64,000 nt of DNA from Planococcus sp. MSAK28401 (lineage in GTDB: Bacteria > Bacillota > Bacilli > Bacillales_A > Planococcaceae): assembly GCF_018283455.1 (NCBI RefSeq), contig NZ_JAAMTH010000009.1:1-64000 (forward strand). Direction: 5' to 3'. The position numbers and the translations under genes are program-made. The notes under the pieces are model-generated. The model was given only the letters and a program-made list of their open reading frames with translations, searched no databases and was not told where the DNA came from. Position 1 is the first letter of the stretch. The number at the start of each line of letters is the position of its first letter. Of the stretch, positions 45,146-53,209 are shown in pieces.

Positions 45146-45940
45146 ATGATACGAGGAAATAAATTTTTCGCGAAAGAAAATAAAGGTAAGATAGCCGTAG
45201 CCATAGCAGTTATCATATTAATTCCTGTGATTATAGGTTTACTCTTAAATATTCCGTTAGGTGGTTACACGATCGGTTCGGAAGATTCTTGGGTAGGTTT
45301 TCACGGAGGATATATCGGTGGAATCACCGGAGGGATAGTCGCGTACTTTATTGCAAAACTTCAAATCGATACAATGAGAGCCGAGCAGGAAAAGGTATTC
45401 AACGACAATTATTTAAGAACCTTTTTGAAGATAGAAAATTACTTAGAAAAAACAGAGTCTTTATTAAATGGTCATGAGTCAGCAGTTAATAAAATGCTCA
45501 AGCACATTCTTAGCGAAGAAGATGCCAGTTCGGAAGATAACCCTAGTACAAAAAGAGCTCAACTTCGATCATCAGAAACTTCACTTCAAGAGTTAAATGA
45601 GACTTCATTAAAAATAGAAAGTTTTGAGAAGGTTTTAAAAGAAATTCCTGCAGAGTATATTCCGATTGAAGTCTTCAAAGATTTTATAAACCTAATTGAA
45701 ATGCTTGAGAAATTAAAAAAGGATGTCCAGAGATTTGTATCACGTGGAAATGAAATTCTAACTCTCCGTAGTCCAGCTCTAACAGGTGAAGGAGTAAACG
45801 CACGAGCTTCAGCAACTACCGAGCAACACATTATTAAAGACCGAAATCAGGAGTTGCTTCAGGATTTCTTCAAGTACCAGAAAGCAATCAAAAAGCACTA
45901 CTCAACTGAAGCAAAAGTTAAACAAGTTATCAATAAATAA
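45146..45940 (+). CDS. Two-helix membrane protein with coiled coil
   Basis: 264 aa. Helix 1 IAVAIAVIILIPVIIGLLL, then DSWVGFHGGYIGGITGGIVAYFIAKLQI, a Gly-rich second helix, followed by about 190 cytoplasmic residues with heptads. This two-helix plus cytosolic helical layout is seen in many uncharacterised proteins and in some abortive-infection-type effectors; I cannot decide. GAAAGGGGG before ATG; 13 bp after the recombinase, so cotranscribed. Confidence 0.6.
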   Translation: MIRGNKFFAKENKGKIAVAIAVIILIPVIIGLLLNIPLGGYTIGSEDSWVGFHGGYIGGITGGIVAYFIAKLQIDTMRAEQEKVFNDNYLRTFLKIENYLEKTESLLNGHESAVNKMLKHILSEEDASSEDNPSTKRAQLRSSETSLQELNETSLKIESFEKVLKEIPAEYIPIEVFKDFINLIEMLEKLKKDVQRFVSRGNEILTLRSPALTGEGVNARASATTEQHIIKDRNQELLQDFFKYQKAIKKHYSTEAKVKQVINK

Positions 45941-45968
45941 CTTATAGAAAAGAAATTTCGATATAAAT

Positions 45969-46010
45969 GAAAACGCCTCTTATACTTTATAGTTTAGAGG
46001 CGCTTTTTAT
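45969..46010. terminator. Bidirectional terminator between convergent operons
   Basis: AAAACGCCTCT / AGAGGCGCTTTTT hairpin with T runs on both sides; ends the recombinase operon and the minus-strand backbone operon. Confidence 0.8.
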
Positions 46011-46332
46011 TGATTAAGTTTTTTTCTGCTGATAGATTTTTGGTAATTCGTGAACCTTCAACCGCTCCAACGAATAGAAGCACGCTAAGCAGAAACAGGG
46101 CGATAACCTTCTGTTGTATTTCCATGAGTGGTTCGGCATTCGAGATGACTCCTGGAACCAACAATAGCAAAGTCAGCGTGGCTGCCGCGATGAAAGTCGG
46201 AAACATATAAAACCAATATATTCGCTTCGGGTGCTGCGATGATCGGTCTTTTACTTTCTTCAAAGCACTTTCCATCATGAATGGTAGGAGCACTAGAATC
46301 ATTACGTTGAAAAGAATCATGCTAATAGACAT
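45994..46332 (-). CDS. Small multi-helix membrane protein
   Basis: 112 aa. AAAGGAG lies before ATG 46332, which is better than a longer frame that would overlap the nuclease gene. Three hydrophobic segments (ISMILFNVMILVLLPFMM, YWFYMFPTFIAAATLTLLLLVPG, VIALFLLSVLLFVGAV) and a basic tail. Unknown function; last gene of the nuclease cluster. Confidence 0.65.
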   Translation of the reverse strand: MSISMILFNVMILVLLPFMMESALKKVKDRSSQHPKRIYWFYMFPTFIAAATLTLLLLVPGVISNAEPLMEIQQKVIALFLLSVLLFVGAVEGSRITKNLSAEKNLINKKRL

Positions 46333-46375
46333 TACTAATTCTCCTTTAAGTGGCCAGTATCGGCTTATATAGTAT

Positions 46376-47113
46376 TTAATCGCTATCGATGGAATCAAAA
46401 AGAGAATCCATCGTATTGCTGAACAAATCTTCTGCTGTTTCTTGTGCCTTTTCTGCAATATCTTCGCCAATTCCCTGCAAATCCGGAGTTAAGGTTGCTT
46501 CATTAAATCCGATTCCTTTATCTACATAGCCCTCGATTGACCAAATGCCCACGCCACTTTTTTCCGCTTCAGCTTCTAGCTCTTTAAGCTCTGGTAGGTA
46601 TCGTGTGTTTGGTTCATTAACGTATCGGATCATCGCATAGCCATTCTCCACAAGGTAATCTTGAACCCGTTTTCCATCTACATAGATGTAAGCGAGATAG
46701 CGGCCATATTTATCTTTTATATCGCCATCATCAAATTCTATGGTTACTGATTTATCTTGTAACAAGCCCTTAGCATAGGAACTGGATTCGTCCCCATAAG
46801 GCATACCTGCTTTCTCACCAACACTTTCTGGAGTATCTACCAGCAGCAATCGAACGGTAATTTCTTCGCCTGCAGTTAGCTGAACGCCATCCCTTAATTT
46901 TCTATCCTTCGAGATGACAACATTGTATGTATCTCCGTCAGCCAAGCTACTAATAACACCCGTAATTGCCTCTTCATCTACCTGCGCCGTACTTGATTCA
47001 TAGTTTAACGAAGCGTTGTCCGATTCAGCGGTGGGTACGGTACATCCTGAGAGTAATAAAGTGAATATAGCAACGATAAGAATTTTTCCCCTACTATTTT
47101 CGAAAAACTTCAT
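46376..47113 (-). CDS. Thermonuclease-family lipoprotein (SNase)
   Basis: 245 aa. Lipobox LLLSGC (Cys about 24) anchors it outside the membrane; SNase domain from about 50: ITGVISSLADGDTYNVV, VRLLLVDTPE (catalytic Arg and Asp), DKYGRYLAYIYVDG (second Arg) and VENGYAMIRYV. Degrades DNA or RNA in a calcium-dependent manner. A long acidic C-terminal tail is unusual. On conjugative plasmids, surface nucleases have been linked to DNA uptake or competition; here the role is unknown. Confidence 0.88.
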   Translation of the reverse strand: MKFFENSRGKILIVAIFTLLLSGCTVPTAESDNASLNYESSTAQVDEEAITGVISSLADGDTYNVVISKDRKLRDGVQLTAGEEITVRLLLVDTPESVGEKAGMPYGDESSSYAKGLLQDKSVTIEFDDGDIKDKYGRYLAYIYVDGKRVQDYLVENGYAMIRYVNEPNTRYLPELKELEAEAEKSGVGIWSIEGYVDKGIGFNEATLTPDLQGIGEDIAEKAQETAEDLFSNTMDSLFDSIDSD

Positions 47114-47283
47114 TTAGATTCTATCTTTCCCAATTTGTCGAGAATCCTCTGGTAATCATTAATGACTTTCTTAGAAAACCTATCATCTTTATTTCGCTCT
47201 TTATAATCGCGAACTATTTTATCTTTTGCAAAGACCATTTGCATGCGTATTATATTCATTTCGTGAGACGTCATTTCCATCAT
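47110..47283 (-). CDS. 57-aa helical small protein
   Basis: MMEMTSHEMNIIRMQMVFAK then DKIVRDYKERNKDDRFSKKV and INDYQRILDKLGKIESK. Stop TGA overlaps the nuclease ATG, showing translational coupling. GGGAGAAT before the start. Charged, helical; unknown. Confidence 0.6.
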   Translation of the reverse strand: MMEMTSHEMNIIRMQMVFAKDKIVRDYKERNKDDRFSKKVINDYQRILDKLGKIESK

Positions 47284-47314
47284 AATTTATTCTCCCTTCC
47301 ATGAAAGAATCTGT

Positions 47315-47575
47315 TTATAGCAGGTCAAAAAAGGTCATCTGTTTCTGCATTTCAGTATTCTTAGATTCCTTAATAGGAGTAGCAAGACAAGGTTTATAAG
47401 TGGTCGTTTCTTTAATGATTTCATGAAAGGAAACGCACTTAATGCGGTGGCCATCATCATCAGGTTTATCTAATTCGACCTGGACAGGATAAAATTCGTT
47501 TTGAATAATATGGAGCACGGTGGCCCTGCCTTCAAAATCACGTGTTCTAACATAGACTCTTTCCTGTGGTTGCAT
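47315..47575 (-). CDS. 86-aa protein with clamp-binding-like C-terminus
   Basis: Basic N-terminal part resembling a small SH3-like/Tudor fold (ERVYVRTRDFEGRATVLHIIQNEFYPVQVELDKPDDDGHRIKCVSFHEI) and a C-terminus QKQMTFFDLL, similar to sliding-clamp-binding peptides. GAAGGAGGG before ATG. No family recognised. Confidence 0.6.
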   Translation of the reverse strand: MQPQERVYVRTRDFEGRATVLHIIQNEFYPVQVELDKPDDDGHRIKCVSFHEIIKETTTYKPCLATPIKESKNTEMQKQMTFFDLL

Positions 47576-47597
47576 AAAAGCCCTCCTTCTTGATACT

Positions 47598-48158
47598 TCA
47601 AGCGGTAGGTTTAACCGATAAGCGACTGATACTTTTTATATAGTCCTCATAAGAATAAAATTCGATTGGTTCAGGAAATGCGTTATATGTTTGTAAAATC
47701 TCTTCTAAAGCTTGCTGGAAACATAAAAAGTATTGAATATAAGTTATTTGATGATTCTTCACATCATCGGCTTTTAATCCGTTTAACAAAACGGCATTTC
47801 TGTAAGGGATTTCTACTACAGAATCAGCTATGTGCCAGCTTACAGCTGCAACAAAATCTTTATGAGATTGTTCTTGCGTGCACAATGATTGTCTTGTGAG
47901 TTTTCTTTGAAGATCCATCGTATTGTACAAGATTTCATCTAACAATCCATCAATTGATGTCGCGTCTAGCTGTTCTAACAAATGCTTAATTTCTGAAGTT
48001 TTATGAAAGAAAGAATTGATTTCTACTTGGAATTCTTCAATGTACATAAAGCTATTCGAGACTTTGGAAAAGGCGAAAGTTGGGTCATCTTTAGATGCAC
48101 CTTCCTTAGCTAAAGCAGGATGAGATGATTTTAGAAAACGGTTTATTAAGGATTTCAT
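47598..48158 (-). CDS. Unknown helical protein
   Basis: 186 aa, mostly helical and acidic, with hydrophobic heptads in FMYIEEFQVEINSFFHKTSEIKHLLEQLDATSIDGLLDEIL. No recognised motif. AAAGGAG lies before; TTG 48161 directly upstream is also possible. Part of a tight minus-strand series with 48183-48446, whose product is similar in character. Confidence 0.55.
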   Translation of the reverse strand: MKSLINRFLKSSHPALAKEGASKDDPTFAFSKVSNSFMYIEEFQVEINSFFHKTSEIKHLLEQLDATSIDGLLDEILYNTMDLQRKLTRQSLCTQEQSHKDFVAAVSWHIADSVVEIPYRNAVLLNGLKADDVKNHQITYIQYFLCFQQALEEILQTYNAFPEPIEFYSYEDYIKSISRLSVKPTA

Positions 48159-48182
48159 CAATACTATTCTCCTTTATAAAGT

Positions 48183-48446
48183 TTATGCATCGTATGAGAA
48201 GTCGAATACGGTATCTACTTCATACGATTGATGTAATAACTCTGACGTTGCCCTCAATAATGGTGAAGCAGTGGGTAAGTTTTGTTCAAGAAATGCTACT
48301 ACCAAAGTTAAAAGACGATTGATGGAAGTACCAGTCATTGATTGTTCTAAAAGACATAAGGCCGATATAGACTCGTAATGATTGGGCTCATATTTTTCAA
48401 TTAGAAAAAAGAGATAGTCTTTGATATTGGTGTATTCTATTTGCAT
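48183..48446 (-). CDS. 87-aa unknown helical protein
   Basis: MQIEYTNIKDYLFFLIEKYE followed by helices rich in Leu (INRLLTLVVAFLEQNL). AAAGAGGTG before ATG. Cotranscribed with neighbours. No family recognised. Confidence 0.5.
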   Translation of the reverse strand: MQIEYTNIKDYLFFLIEKYEPNHYESISALCLLEQSMTGTSINRLLTLVVAFLEQNLPTASPLLRATSELLHQSYEVDTVFDFSYDA

Positions 48447-48458
48447 TGAAACACCTCT

Positions 48459-49301
48459 TTAAAGAAATTCAATATATTGATTTGATTTAATGACCATTTC
48501 CGTTGACTGTTTACCTTTGTGATAATCGTTTTTCACAAGATAGCCATATGCTAAAACCTCTTGCCCTATCAGGTCAGTATCTTTGTAGGTGAAATGATTA
48601 AAATGGCGATCAAAGACAATAAGGGAAAAATAGCCTTTATCTGTTCTACTTAAAGTGATATACCAAACCCGCTCTCGTCGAGTGACTTGCTCGATACAAC
48701 CATGAACGAAATAAGGAACGTCTTCCGCATTGCCGCTCCATAGAGCCTCGTGTGCTTCAGAGTAACTTTGAATCAAATTTGAAATAGGTATTTTTTGCCC
48801 CTTAACTGATAGCATAATGCCGGCTAAAATATCGGGACTAACAGTAGTAAATAGCTTTTTCACAGCCTTCAATGAACTGATCGAGGATGGAGTTACTTTG
48901 CTAGTCTTTAAAGATTCTTCTACTGGTTCGGGTTTTTTCTTCTCTTTGTCGAGGGGATTGCGCTCTATTGTCTTCTTCTCGTAATCAGGATCAATCTCAT
49001 TCATGCTCAAGCGAATCACAATTTGGCGGGTATTATTTTCGAGTATACTTTCCTGATATTCCCCCACTTTAGAAACCGTGTCCTGGAATGAAAGTGGCTT
49101 AGCAAACCCACAAGCATCTTTATGAACTGAAGCACCTTTACCGCTAGTTTTGAAGTGTGCATTCAAACTCACAGTACCGCGAACGAAAAAGACTGGAACT
49201 TTGCATTTTTGATCCATGCAGCAGATCTCAACGCCATGGATGGATTCATCATAAGATTCAGCTGAAACGATTTGATTTTTCTTTACAAGAGCAGAGTGCA
49301 T
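48459..49301 (-). CDS. Unknown protein with CoiA-like zinc motif
   Basis: 280 aa. N-terminal part has EICCMDQKCKVPVFFVRGTVSLNAHFKTSGKGASVHKDAC, a CC...C...H...C arrangement seen in CoiA-type and other nuclease-associated zinc domains. C-terminal about 110 residues (VPYFVHGCIEQVTRRERVWYITLSRTDKGYFSLIVFDRHFNHF) look like an OB-fold. Together they suggest a nucleic-acid-binding protein. GAGGGATAAAAATG start overlaps the preceding gene end. Confidence 0.55.
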   Translation of the reverse strand: MHSALVKKNQIVSAESYDESIHGVEICCMDQKCKVPVFFVRGTVSLNAHFKTSGKGASVHKDACGFAKPLSFQDTVSKVGEYQESILENNTRQIVIRLSMNEIDPDYEKKTIERNPLDKEKKKPEPVEESLKTSKVTPSSISSLKAVKKLFTTVSPDILAGIMLSVKGQKIPISNLIQSYSEAHEALWSGNAEDVPYFVHGCIEQVTRRERVWYITLSRTDKGYFSLIVFDRHFNHFTYKDTDLIGQEVLAYGYLVKNDYHKGKQSTEMVIKSNQYIEFL

Positions 49302-49303
49302 TT

Positions 49304-49453
49304 TTATCCCTCCCGTTTTTTCCTGAGTTCCTTAAAAATAGTATGTGACTTCTTGCATTTTTCTGTGCAGAAACTAGCGTAATTACTGCCAATGTCTAAA
49401 ACTAAGAACCTTCTACCACAACCAATGCAGTCTTTGCTCATCGTCTTGTTCAT
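49304..49453 (-). CDS. 49-aa zinc-finger protein
   Basis: MNKTMSKDCIGCGRRFLVLD ... YASFCTEKCKKSHTIFKELR. CxxC and CxxxC pairs form a likely zinc-binding knuckle. GGAGG six bases before ATG 49453. The longer upstream frame has no ribosome binding site. Confidence 0.6.
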   Translation of the reverse strand: MNKTMSKDCIGCGRRFLVLDIGSNYASFCTEKCKKSHTIFKELRKKREG

Positions 49454-49463
49454 CATTTGCCTC

Positions 49464-49610
49464 CTATAAAAGTGCAATAATATTTGCTTCAATCGCTGGA
49501 GCTTGTTCCATAATCGAAGATGAAGATTGCCAATACATAGCAATACCTGCAATGGCGATAGTTATTACAACAGTCGATAGTAGATGCCGCGAATTATTAG
49601 CTTTGTGCAA
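49464..49610 (-). CDS. 48-aa single-helix membrane protein
   Basis: TTG start after AGGAGGGG. LHKANNSRHLLSTVVITIAI, AGIAMYWQSSSSIMEQAPAI, EANIIALL: a basic N-terminus, one membrane helix and an outer tail. Small conjugation-locus-type protein; unknown. Confidence 0.55.
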   Translation of the reverse strand: MHKANNSRHLLSTVVITIAIAGIAMYWQSSSSIMEQAPAIEANIIALL

Positions 49611-49626
49611 TGTGTCCCCTCCTAAC

Positions 49627-49938
49627 TTATGCTGCTCCTAGCTTACCTAAACCTGCAGCTATGGCTCCTGAAGCACCAAATCCATTTGTATGGAAAACAA
49701 CTTTCGTATTGTACTCTTTACATAAGTCTTTAACTTGATACATAGTTTCGTGCATCAATGCATCGCATAAAACCACGACACAATCTGCATTTTTCACCGA
49801 TTTACGAAAAGCGCTCTTCACACCGCCATTCCGGACTTTTCCTGGATGAAACAAGATATTGCAATTTTGTTTTTTTCCCATCTTCATGAATGTCTGTTCC
49901 TGGCTACCACCTACGATAAATAAAGTGTTTCTTTTCAT
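49627..49938 (-). CDS. DUF2325 family protein
   Basis: 103 aa. IVGGSQEQTFMKMGKKQNCNILFHPGKVRNGGVKSAFRKSVKNADCVVVLCDALMHETMYQVKDLCKEYNTKVVFH matches DUF2325, a Rossmann-like domain found with DNA metabolism and dinucleotide-related systems. ATG 49938 follows AAAAGGAC. Function unknown. Confidence 0.75.
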   Translation of the reverse strand: MKRNTLFIVGGSQEQTFMKMGKKQNCNILFHPGKVRNGGVKSAFRKSVKNADCVVVLCDALMHETMYQVKDLCKEYNTKVVFHTNGFGASGAIAAGLGKLGAA

Positions 49939-49947
49939 AATTAACAC

Positions 49948-50030
49948 GTCCTTTTAGTTTTTATTATAAATTAATAATATAACGTTATATATTTATAATC
50001 AACTAAAACTTATCTGTTTCTCCTATAAAG
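49948..50030. promoter_or_regulatory. AT-rich spacer with inverted repeats
   Basis: ATTATAAATTAATAATATAA / TTATATATTTATAAT around ATAACGTTAT forms an extended dyad upstream of the DUF2325 gene on the minus strand. Possible operator. Confidence 0.35.
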
Positions 50031-50606
50031 CTAGATTAGGGTTGAAGATGGAGCGGGAACAATGATTGTTTTTTTAATTTGAGTTAGTTTCTTCTCAATT
50101 TCATTAATAGGAAGTTCTACTACTTCGCTCATTTCTTCGAAGCTAAATCCTTTGGAGTGCATTGAAAGGATGGTCCACTCCATCTCGAGCTCTTTGTGAT
50201 TTGATACTTGCTCATTCTTCCTAGTTAAACTCGTAGGTTCTTTATATATTCCACCATCCAGAACTAGGTTCATTGCACTTTTAATTTTTTCTAAAGGGGC
50301 ATTACGCCGGATATAGCCTTTGGTTAATGAACCGTTTAATAGTCTCTCACGCGAATCGGTTTCCTCTTCTTCTACACAGAGAATCGGGATCTCTAAATTC
50401 TTAATTTGAAGAAGCTGCTCGACAGTCTCGGTGTTTTCTTTATTAAGAAGAATCACAAGAAGTGCTATGTTTTGCCGGTGATGAATGTTTTTTAGAACTG
50501 AAACAGTTTCTTGATTAACGATCGTATGTTGGGGATAATGCTGCGACAATAGCACTTTCAATCGGTTCTTTTTATTGTCCGTTTTTCCAATAACGTGAAT
50601 TTCCAT
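50031..50606 (-). CDS. LuxR-like response regulator without visible phospho-acceptor
   Basis: 191 aa. Receiver-like domain at 1-115 (alternating strands, LLVILLNKENTETVEQLLQIKNLEIPILCV) where the usual phospho-Asp after the third strand is not visible, then a C-terminal HTH (EWTILSMHSKGFSFEEMSEVVELPINEIEKKLTQIKKTI) of GerE/LuxR type. Probably a phosphorylation-independent regulator, as in many plasmid loci. A terminator lies right before its ribosome binding site. Confidence 0.65.
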   Translation of the reverse strand: MEIHVIGKTDNKKNRLKVLLSQHYPQHTIVNQETVSVLKNIHHRQNIALLVILLNKENTETVEQLLQIKNLEIPILCVEEEETDSRERLLNGSLTKGYIRRNAPLEKIKSAMNLVLDGGIYKEPTSLTRKNEQVSNHKELEMEWTILSMHSKGFSFEEMSEVVELPINEIEKKLTQIKKTIIVPAPSSTLI

Positions 50607-50705
50607 CTCATCTCTCCTAAAAAAAAGCGCACCCCTCCAAACCGAATATACTCGGTTTTTGGAGGGGTGCGCCCTTTGGTTTAAATTGTCTCTCTATTAT
50701 ATCAG
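50607..50705 (-). promoter_or_regulatory. Promoter plus terminator-like leader before the LuxR-like gene
   Basis: Minus strand in order: TATAAT -10 (near 50697-50702), short leader, strong hairpin GCGCACCCCTCCAAA / TTTGGAGGGGTGCGC (50627-50676) with TTTTTTTT, then AGGAGAGAT and the start. The hairpin may simply end the upstream operon, but its place between a promoter and ribosome binding site also fits attenuation. Confidence 0.6.
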
Positions 50706-50731
50706 AGAAAAGTATGAATGTGAGCGGTTTT

Positions 50732-51319
50732 TTACACTTGAGGAAAAAACCACGGGACCAGAACTGCGAGAAACGTCATTAGCATGGCCACATAAAAGAG
50801 ATTCTTAGACCATCTATTGTATTTAGGATGCTCAATTAAATGATAGTTAAACTTGAAGTCTGCACTTATCCCAATACTCATAACGGCCATTAAGATAGTT
50901 GTAGCACTGAGGAAGGCCACACCTGCAGCAAAGAGGATATCAATGTCTTCTCTCGTGTTCATAGAAAGCATAATTATAGGTAATCCTCGCATTAGGAGCA
51001 GAATTACAAAAGATGTAAGCATGGTCCCTTGAGCGTATTTCTGCCATTGTCCATTTTTAAAAGCAATAGACAAAATCATAACGAGTGTCCCGACTACAAA
51101 GAGAAGGGTGAAAATATCAATTGCCCAACCGTATAATGGCGTACCTAATCCGCTCATATCAGTATATATATTATCCATAAGGGAATCAGACGTTTCAGAA
51201 GTCTCGATTGACTTCCCGCTCGGTGGTGACGGTAATTTGGACATTGCACTTACGCTAGAAAGCGGCTGTCCTAAAAAGGTTAGCAGCAGCAATGCTAAGA
51301 ACCCATATATTCTTTTCAT
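50732..51319 (-). CDS. Multi-helix membrane protein with signal peptide
   Basis: 195 aa. Signal sequence MKRIYGFLALLLLTFLGQPL then AMSKLPSPPSGKS, and four membrane helices (about 68-88, 98-112, 127-148, 172-190). Layout resembles TrbC/VirB6-like or prepilin-adjacent conjugation membrane proteins but no clear family match. Starts inside the end of the upstream gene (ATGA overlap). Confidence 0.55.
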   Translation of the reverse strand: MKRIYGFLALLLLTFLGQPLSSVSAMSKLPSPPSGKSIETSETSDSLMDNIYTDMSGLGTPLYGWAIDIFTLLFVVGTLVMILSIAFKNGQWQKYAQGTMLTSFVILLLMRGLPIIMLSMNTREDIDILFAAGVAFLSATTILMAVMSIGISADFKFNYHLIEHPKYNRWSKNLFYVAMLMTFLAVLVPWFFPQV

Positions 51320-51996
51320 TTTTCTAACCTCTTGATAGTGTGCTTAATCGTCACATCTTTGTTATCCCATAGCAACTCTCCGGAGAAACAAGGAATCTTT
51401 TGATTAAAGCTGTAAGATTCTTTAGCTTTCATAAACAGCAATGAACCGAACGATAACCAATCTAAGCGTGCTTTAGGGTGAATAATCGATGGATCTTCTA
51501 AAACGATATTGAAATCTTCCTCAGATAACTCTAATGCACAATGCAATGCTTTTAGTTCGAACTTGTGCCCTGTCGCCTCTAAATACGTTACGTTTTCGAG
51601 GAAAGGTAAGAAGTTTCTTAGTGGTCGACGAAGTGCTTCTTCAGCGTTTCGAGATCCTGGTATGTCCATATGCATCGCCATTTGCATATTCTCGAAGTCA
51701 AACTCACCATGTTCATTGACTTGCAATGTCATGTCCACTTGGCATTGAGCAAAGTTGATGAAGCGTTTAAAGATTATATTGTATGTACGGATCAACTGCT
51801 CTTCGACATTACTGAAATAATTCTCAGAAGCTTTCATTGATTCCCGGCCAGTTGCATTTATAAATACATTTCTAGTTTTGGTTCTATATTGGAGAGTAAT
51901 CTCCTTAAAAACTAATCCTTCTTCGCGCATACCTTGAATTAGTGTAGTTAATGTATCATTAGTCCATTCATCTTTTCGTAGTTTGTTTTCCATCAT
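51316..51996 (-). CDS. Unknown soluble protein
   Basis: 226 aa, mixed alpha/beta, no signal or membrane helix. Motifs such as RNVFINATGRESMKASENYF and LEATGHKFELKALHCALELSEEDFNIVL are not ones I recognise. AGGAGGG before ATG. Coupled to the downstream membrane protein gene, so the two may function together. Confidence 0.5.
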   Translation of the reverse strand: MMENKLRKDEWTNDTLTTLIQGMREEGLVFKEITLQYRTKTRNVFINATGRESMKASENYFSNVEEQLIRTYNIIFKRFINFAQCQVDMTLQVNEHGEFDFENMQMAMHMDIPGSRNAEEALRRPLRNFLPFLENVTYLEATGHKFELKALHCALELSEEDFNIVLEDPSIIHPKARLDWLSFGSLLFMKAKESYSFNQKIPCFSGELLWDNKDVTIKHTIKRLEK

Positions 51997-52358
51997 CCAA
52001 TCCCTCCTGATATTCCTATAATTAATAGTAAAGTTAGTCTATTTGCATTACAATGGCATAAGCATATTTATCCAAAAATGAAACTTTTATATGAGATTAT
52101 TTTAAGTTTTTCCACAAAACCACAAATATCTAATTTGTAGCTCTGTGCAAATACCTATAACATTAAAATTTTAAAGATATTATTTTGATAATTTTACAAC
52201 ACTAAGTTGGATATATAGCAAATATTTTCTAAACATTCACTAAACTATCTCGAACTAAATATAATAAACGGGATATAAAGAAGGTCTTTAGGCATAATAA
52301 GGAAATAACATACGGATTAAAGACCTACTTGGTGCAGGTCCTATCCGTATGAATTTAA
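51997..52358. other. AT-rich intergenic region with hairpin
   Basis: No gene seen. Hairpin CATACGGAT / ATCCGTATG enclosing AGACCT / AGGTC at 52311-52349 just after the stop of the minus-strand gene at 52359 is a likely terminator. The remaining 270 bp are very AT-rich and could hold a promoter for the 51996 gene; no iterons were seen. Confidence 0.45.
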
Positions 52359-53186
52359 TTAAATTGCTTCGTAAAAATCTATGTGTTCATTTTCAAATTC
52401 TTCCTCGATTTCTAGAGCAAAATCGGTCGATTTTTGCTGAAGTACATCAACTTGTAAAACATATAGTTGATCACTTTCATCCTGCTCCACTAATAGCGTG
52501 AGAATGTCTCCTTTATTTGCTCTGTGCAGCTTGCGTAGGTTCAGCCATGCTCTGGATTCGCCGTCGCTAACATGAATGTAGCTTTGTTCGTAACCCACGA
52601 CTTCCACGACCCATAGCTGCTCTCCAACAAATCCTTCACCGATCTTGTGGCTGGCTTTTGCAGACAATTGATTGCTCATGCTGACCGGCATCGGTTCTTC
52701 TTTCCAGTCTTCCATAGTTAGAAACTCAGACTCGGAAATGATTTCTTCTTTTGCCTCATTTTCCGCAACTTCTGATTCTGCAACTACCTGATCCCAAGAT
52801 ACATATTCCTCTGCTTCCATTTCATTTTCTTGATTTGAAGGAGCAGTTTCCAGGAAGGGAATCTCATCTTCTTCTTTCGAAGAGACAGACGTTGGTTCTG
52901 CCATTAAAGCTAAAGCATCAAAGAAGCTCTCATGCTCAGAAGTCAATTGAGATTCTTTGTAGACAGGAGTAAGTTCTTTCTCTGAAATAGCAGGAGCGGC
53001 CACCGGCGTTGAAGCCGCTGGCTGATTAAAGCCCCACCCTTTCTGAATATCTTCGTCTGTAAGCTCTTGCTTTGAAGCAATTTCAGCTCGTTCAAAAGTT
53101 TTTAACCATTTAGCATGTTCAGTTAGAACGGCCTCCAAAAGCAAGAGCATGCAACAACTTATCAGCAAAATCATGTGTAATATCAT
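52359..53186 (-). CDS. Membrane-anchored acidic protein
   Basis: 275 aa. N-terminal helix (MILHMILLISCCMLLLLEAVL), a long acidic low-complexity linker (residues about 40-170) and a folded C-terminal domain of about 95 residues (EGFVGEQLWVVEVVGYEQSYIHVSDGESRAWLNLRKLHRANKGDILTLLVEQ) that looks like a small OB or SH3-like barrel. GGGAGGAAT before ATG. Adjacent to the large helicase, perhaps a membrane tether. Confidence 0.55.
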   Translation of the reverse strand: MILHMILLISCCMLLLLEAVLTEHAKWLKTFERAEIASKQELTDEDIQKGWGFNQPAASTPVAAPAISEKELTPVYKESQLTSEHESFFDALALMAEPTSVSSKEEDEIPFLETAPSNQENEMEAEEYVSWDQVVAESEVAENEAKEEIISESEFLTMEDWKEEPMPVSMSNQLSAKASHKIGEGFVGEQLWVVEVVGYEQSYIHVSDGESRAWLNLRKLHRANKGDILTLLVEQDESDQLYVLQVDVLQQKSTDFALEIEEEFENEHIDFYEAI

Positions 53187-53209
53187 TTAATATTCCTCCC
53201 AAAATTGGT

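Noticed and set aside
46333..46470. Upstream extension of the small membrane protein gene (158-aa version)
   Set aside because: It overlaps the nuclease gene on the same strand in another frame and has no ribosome binding site; ATG 46332 has AAAGGAG.
51997..52358. Plasmid replication origin
   Set aside because: AT-rich but no iterons, DnaA boxes or adjacent initiator gene were recognised.
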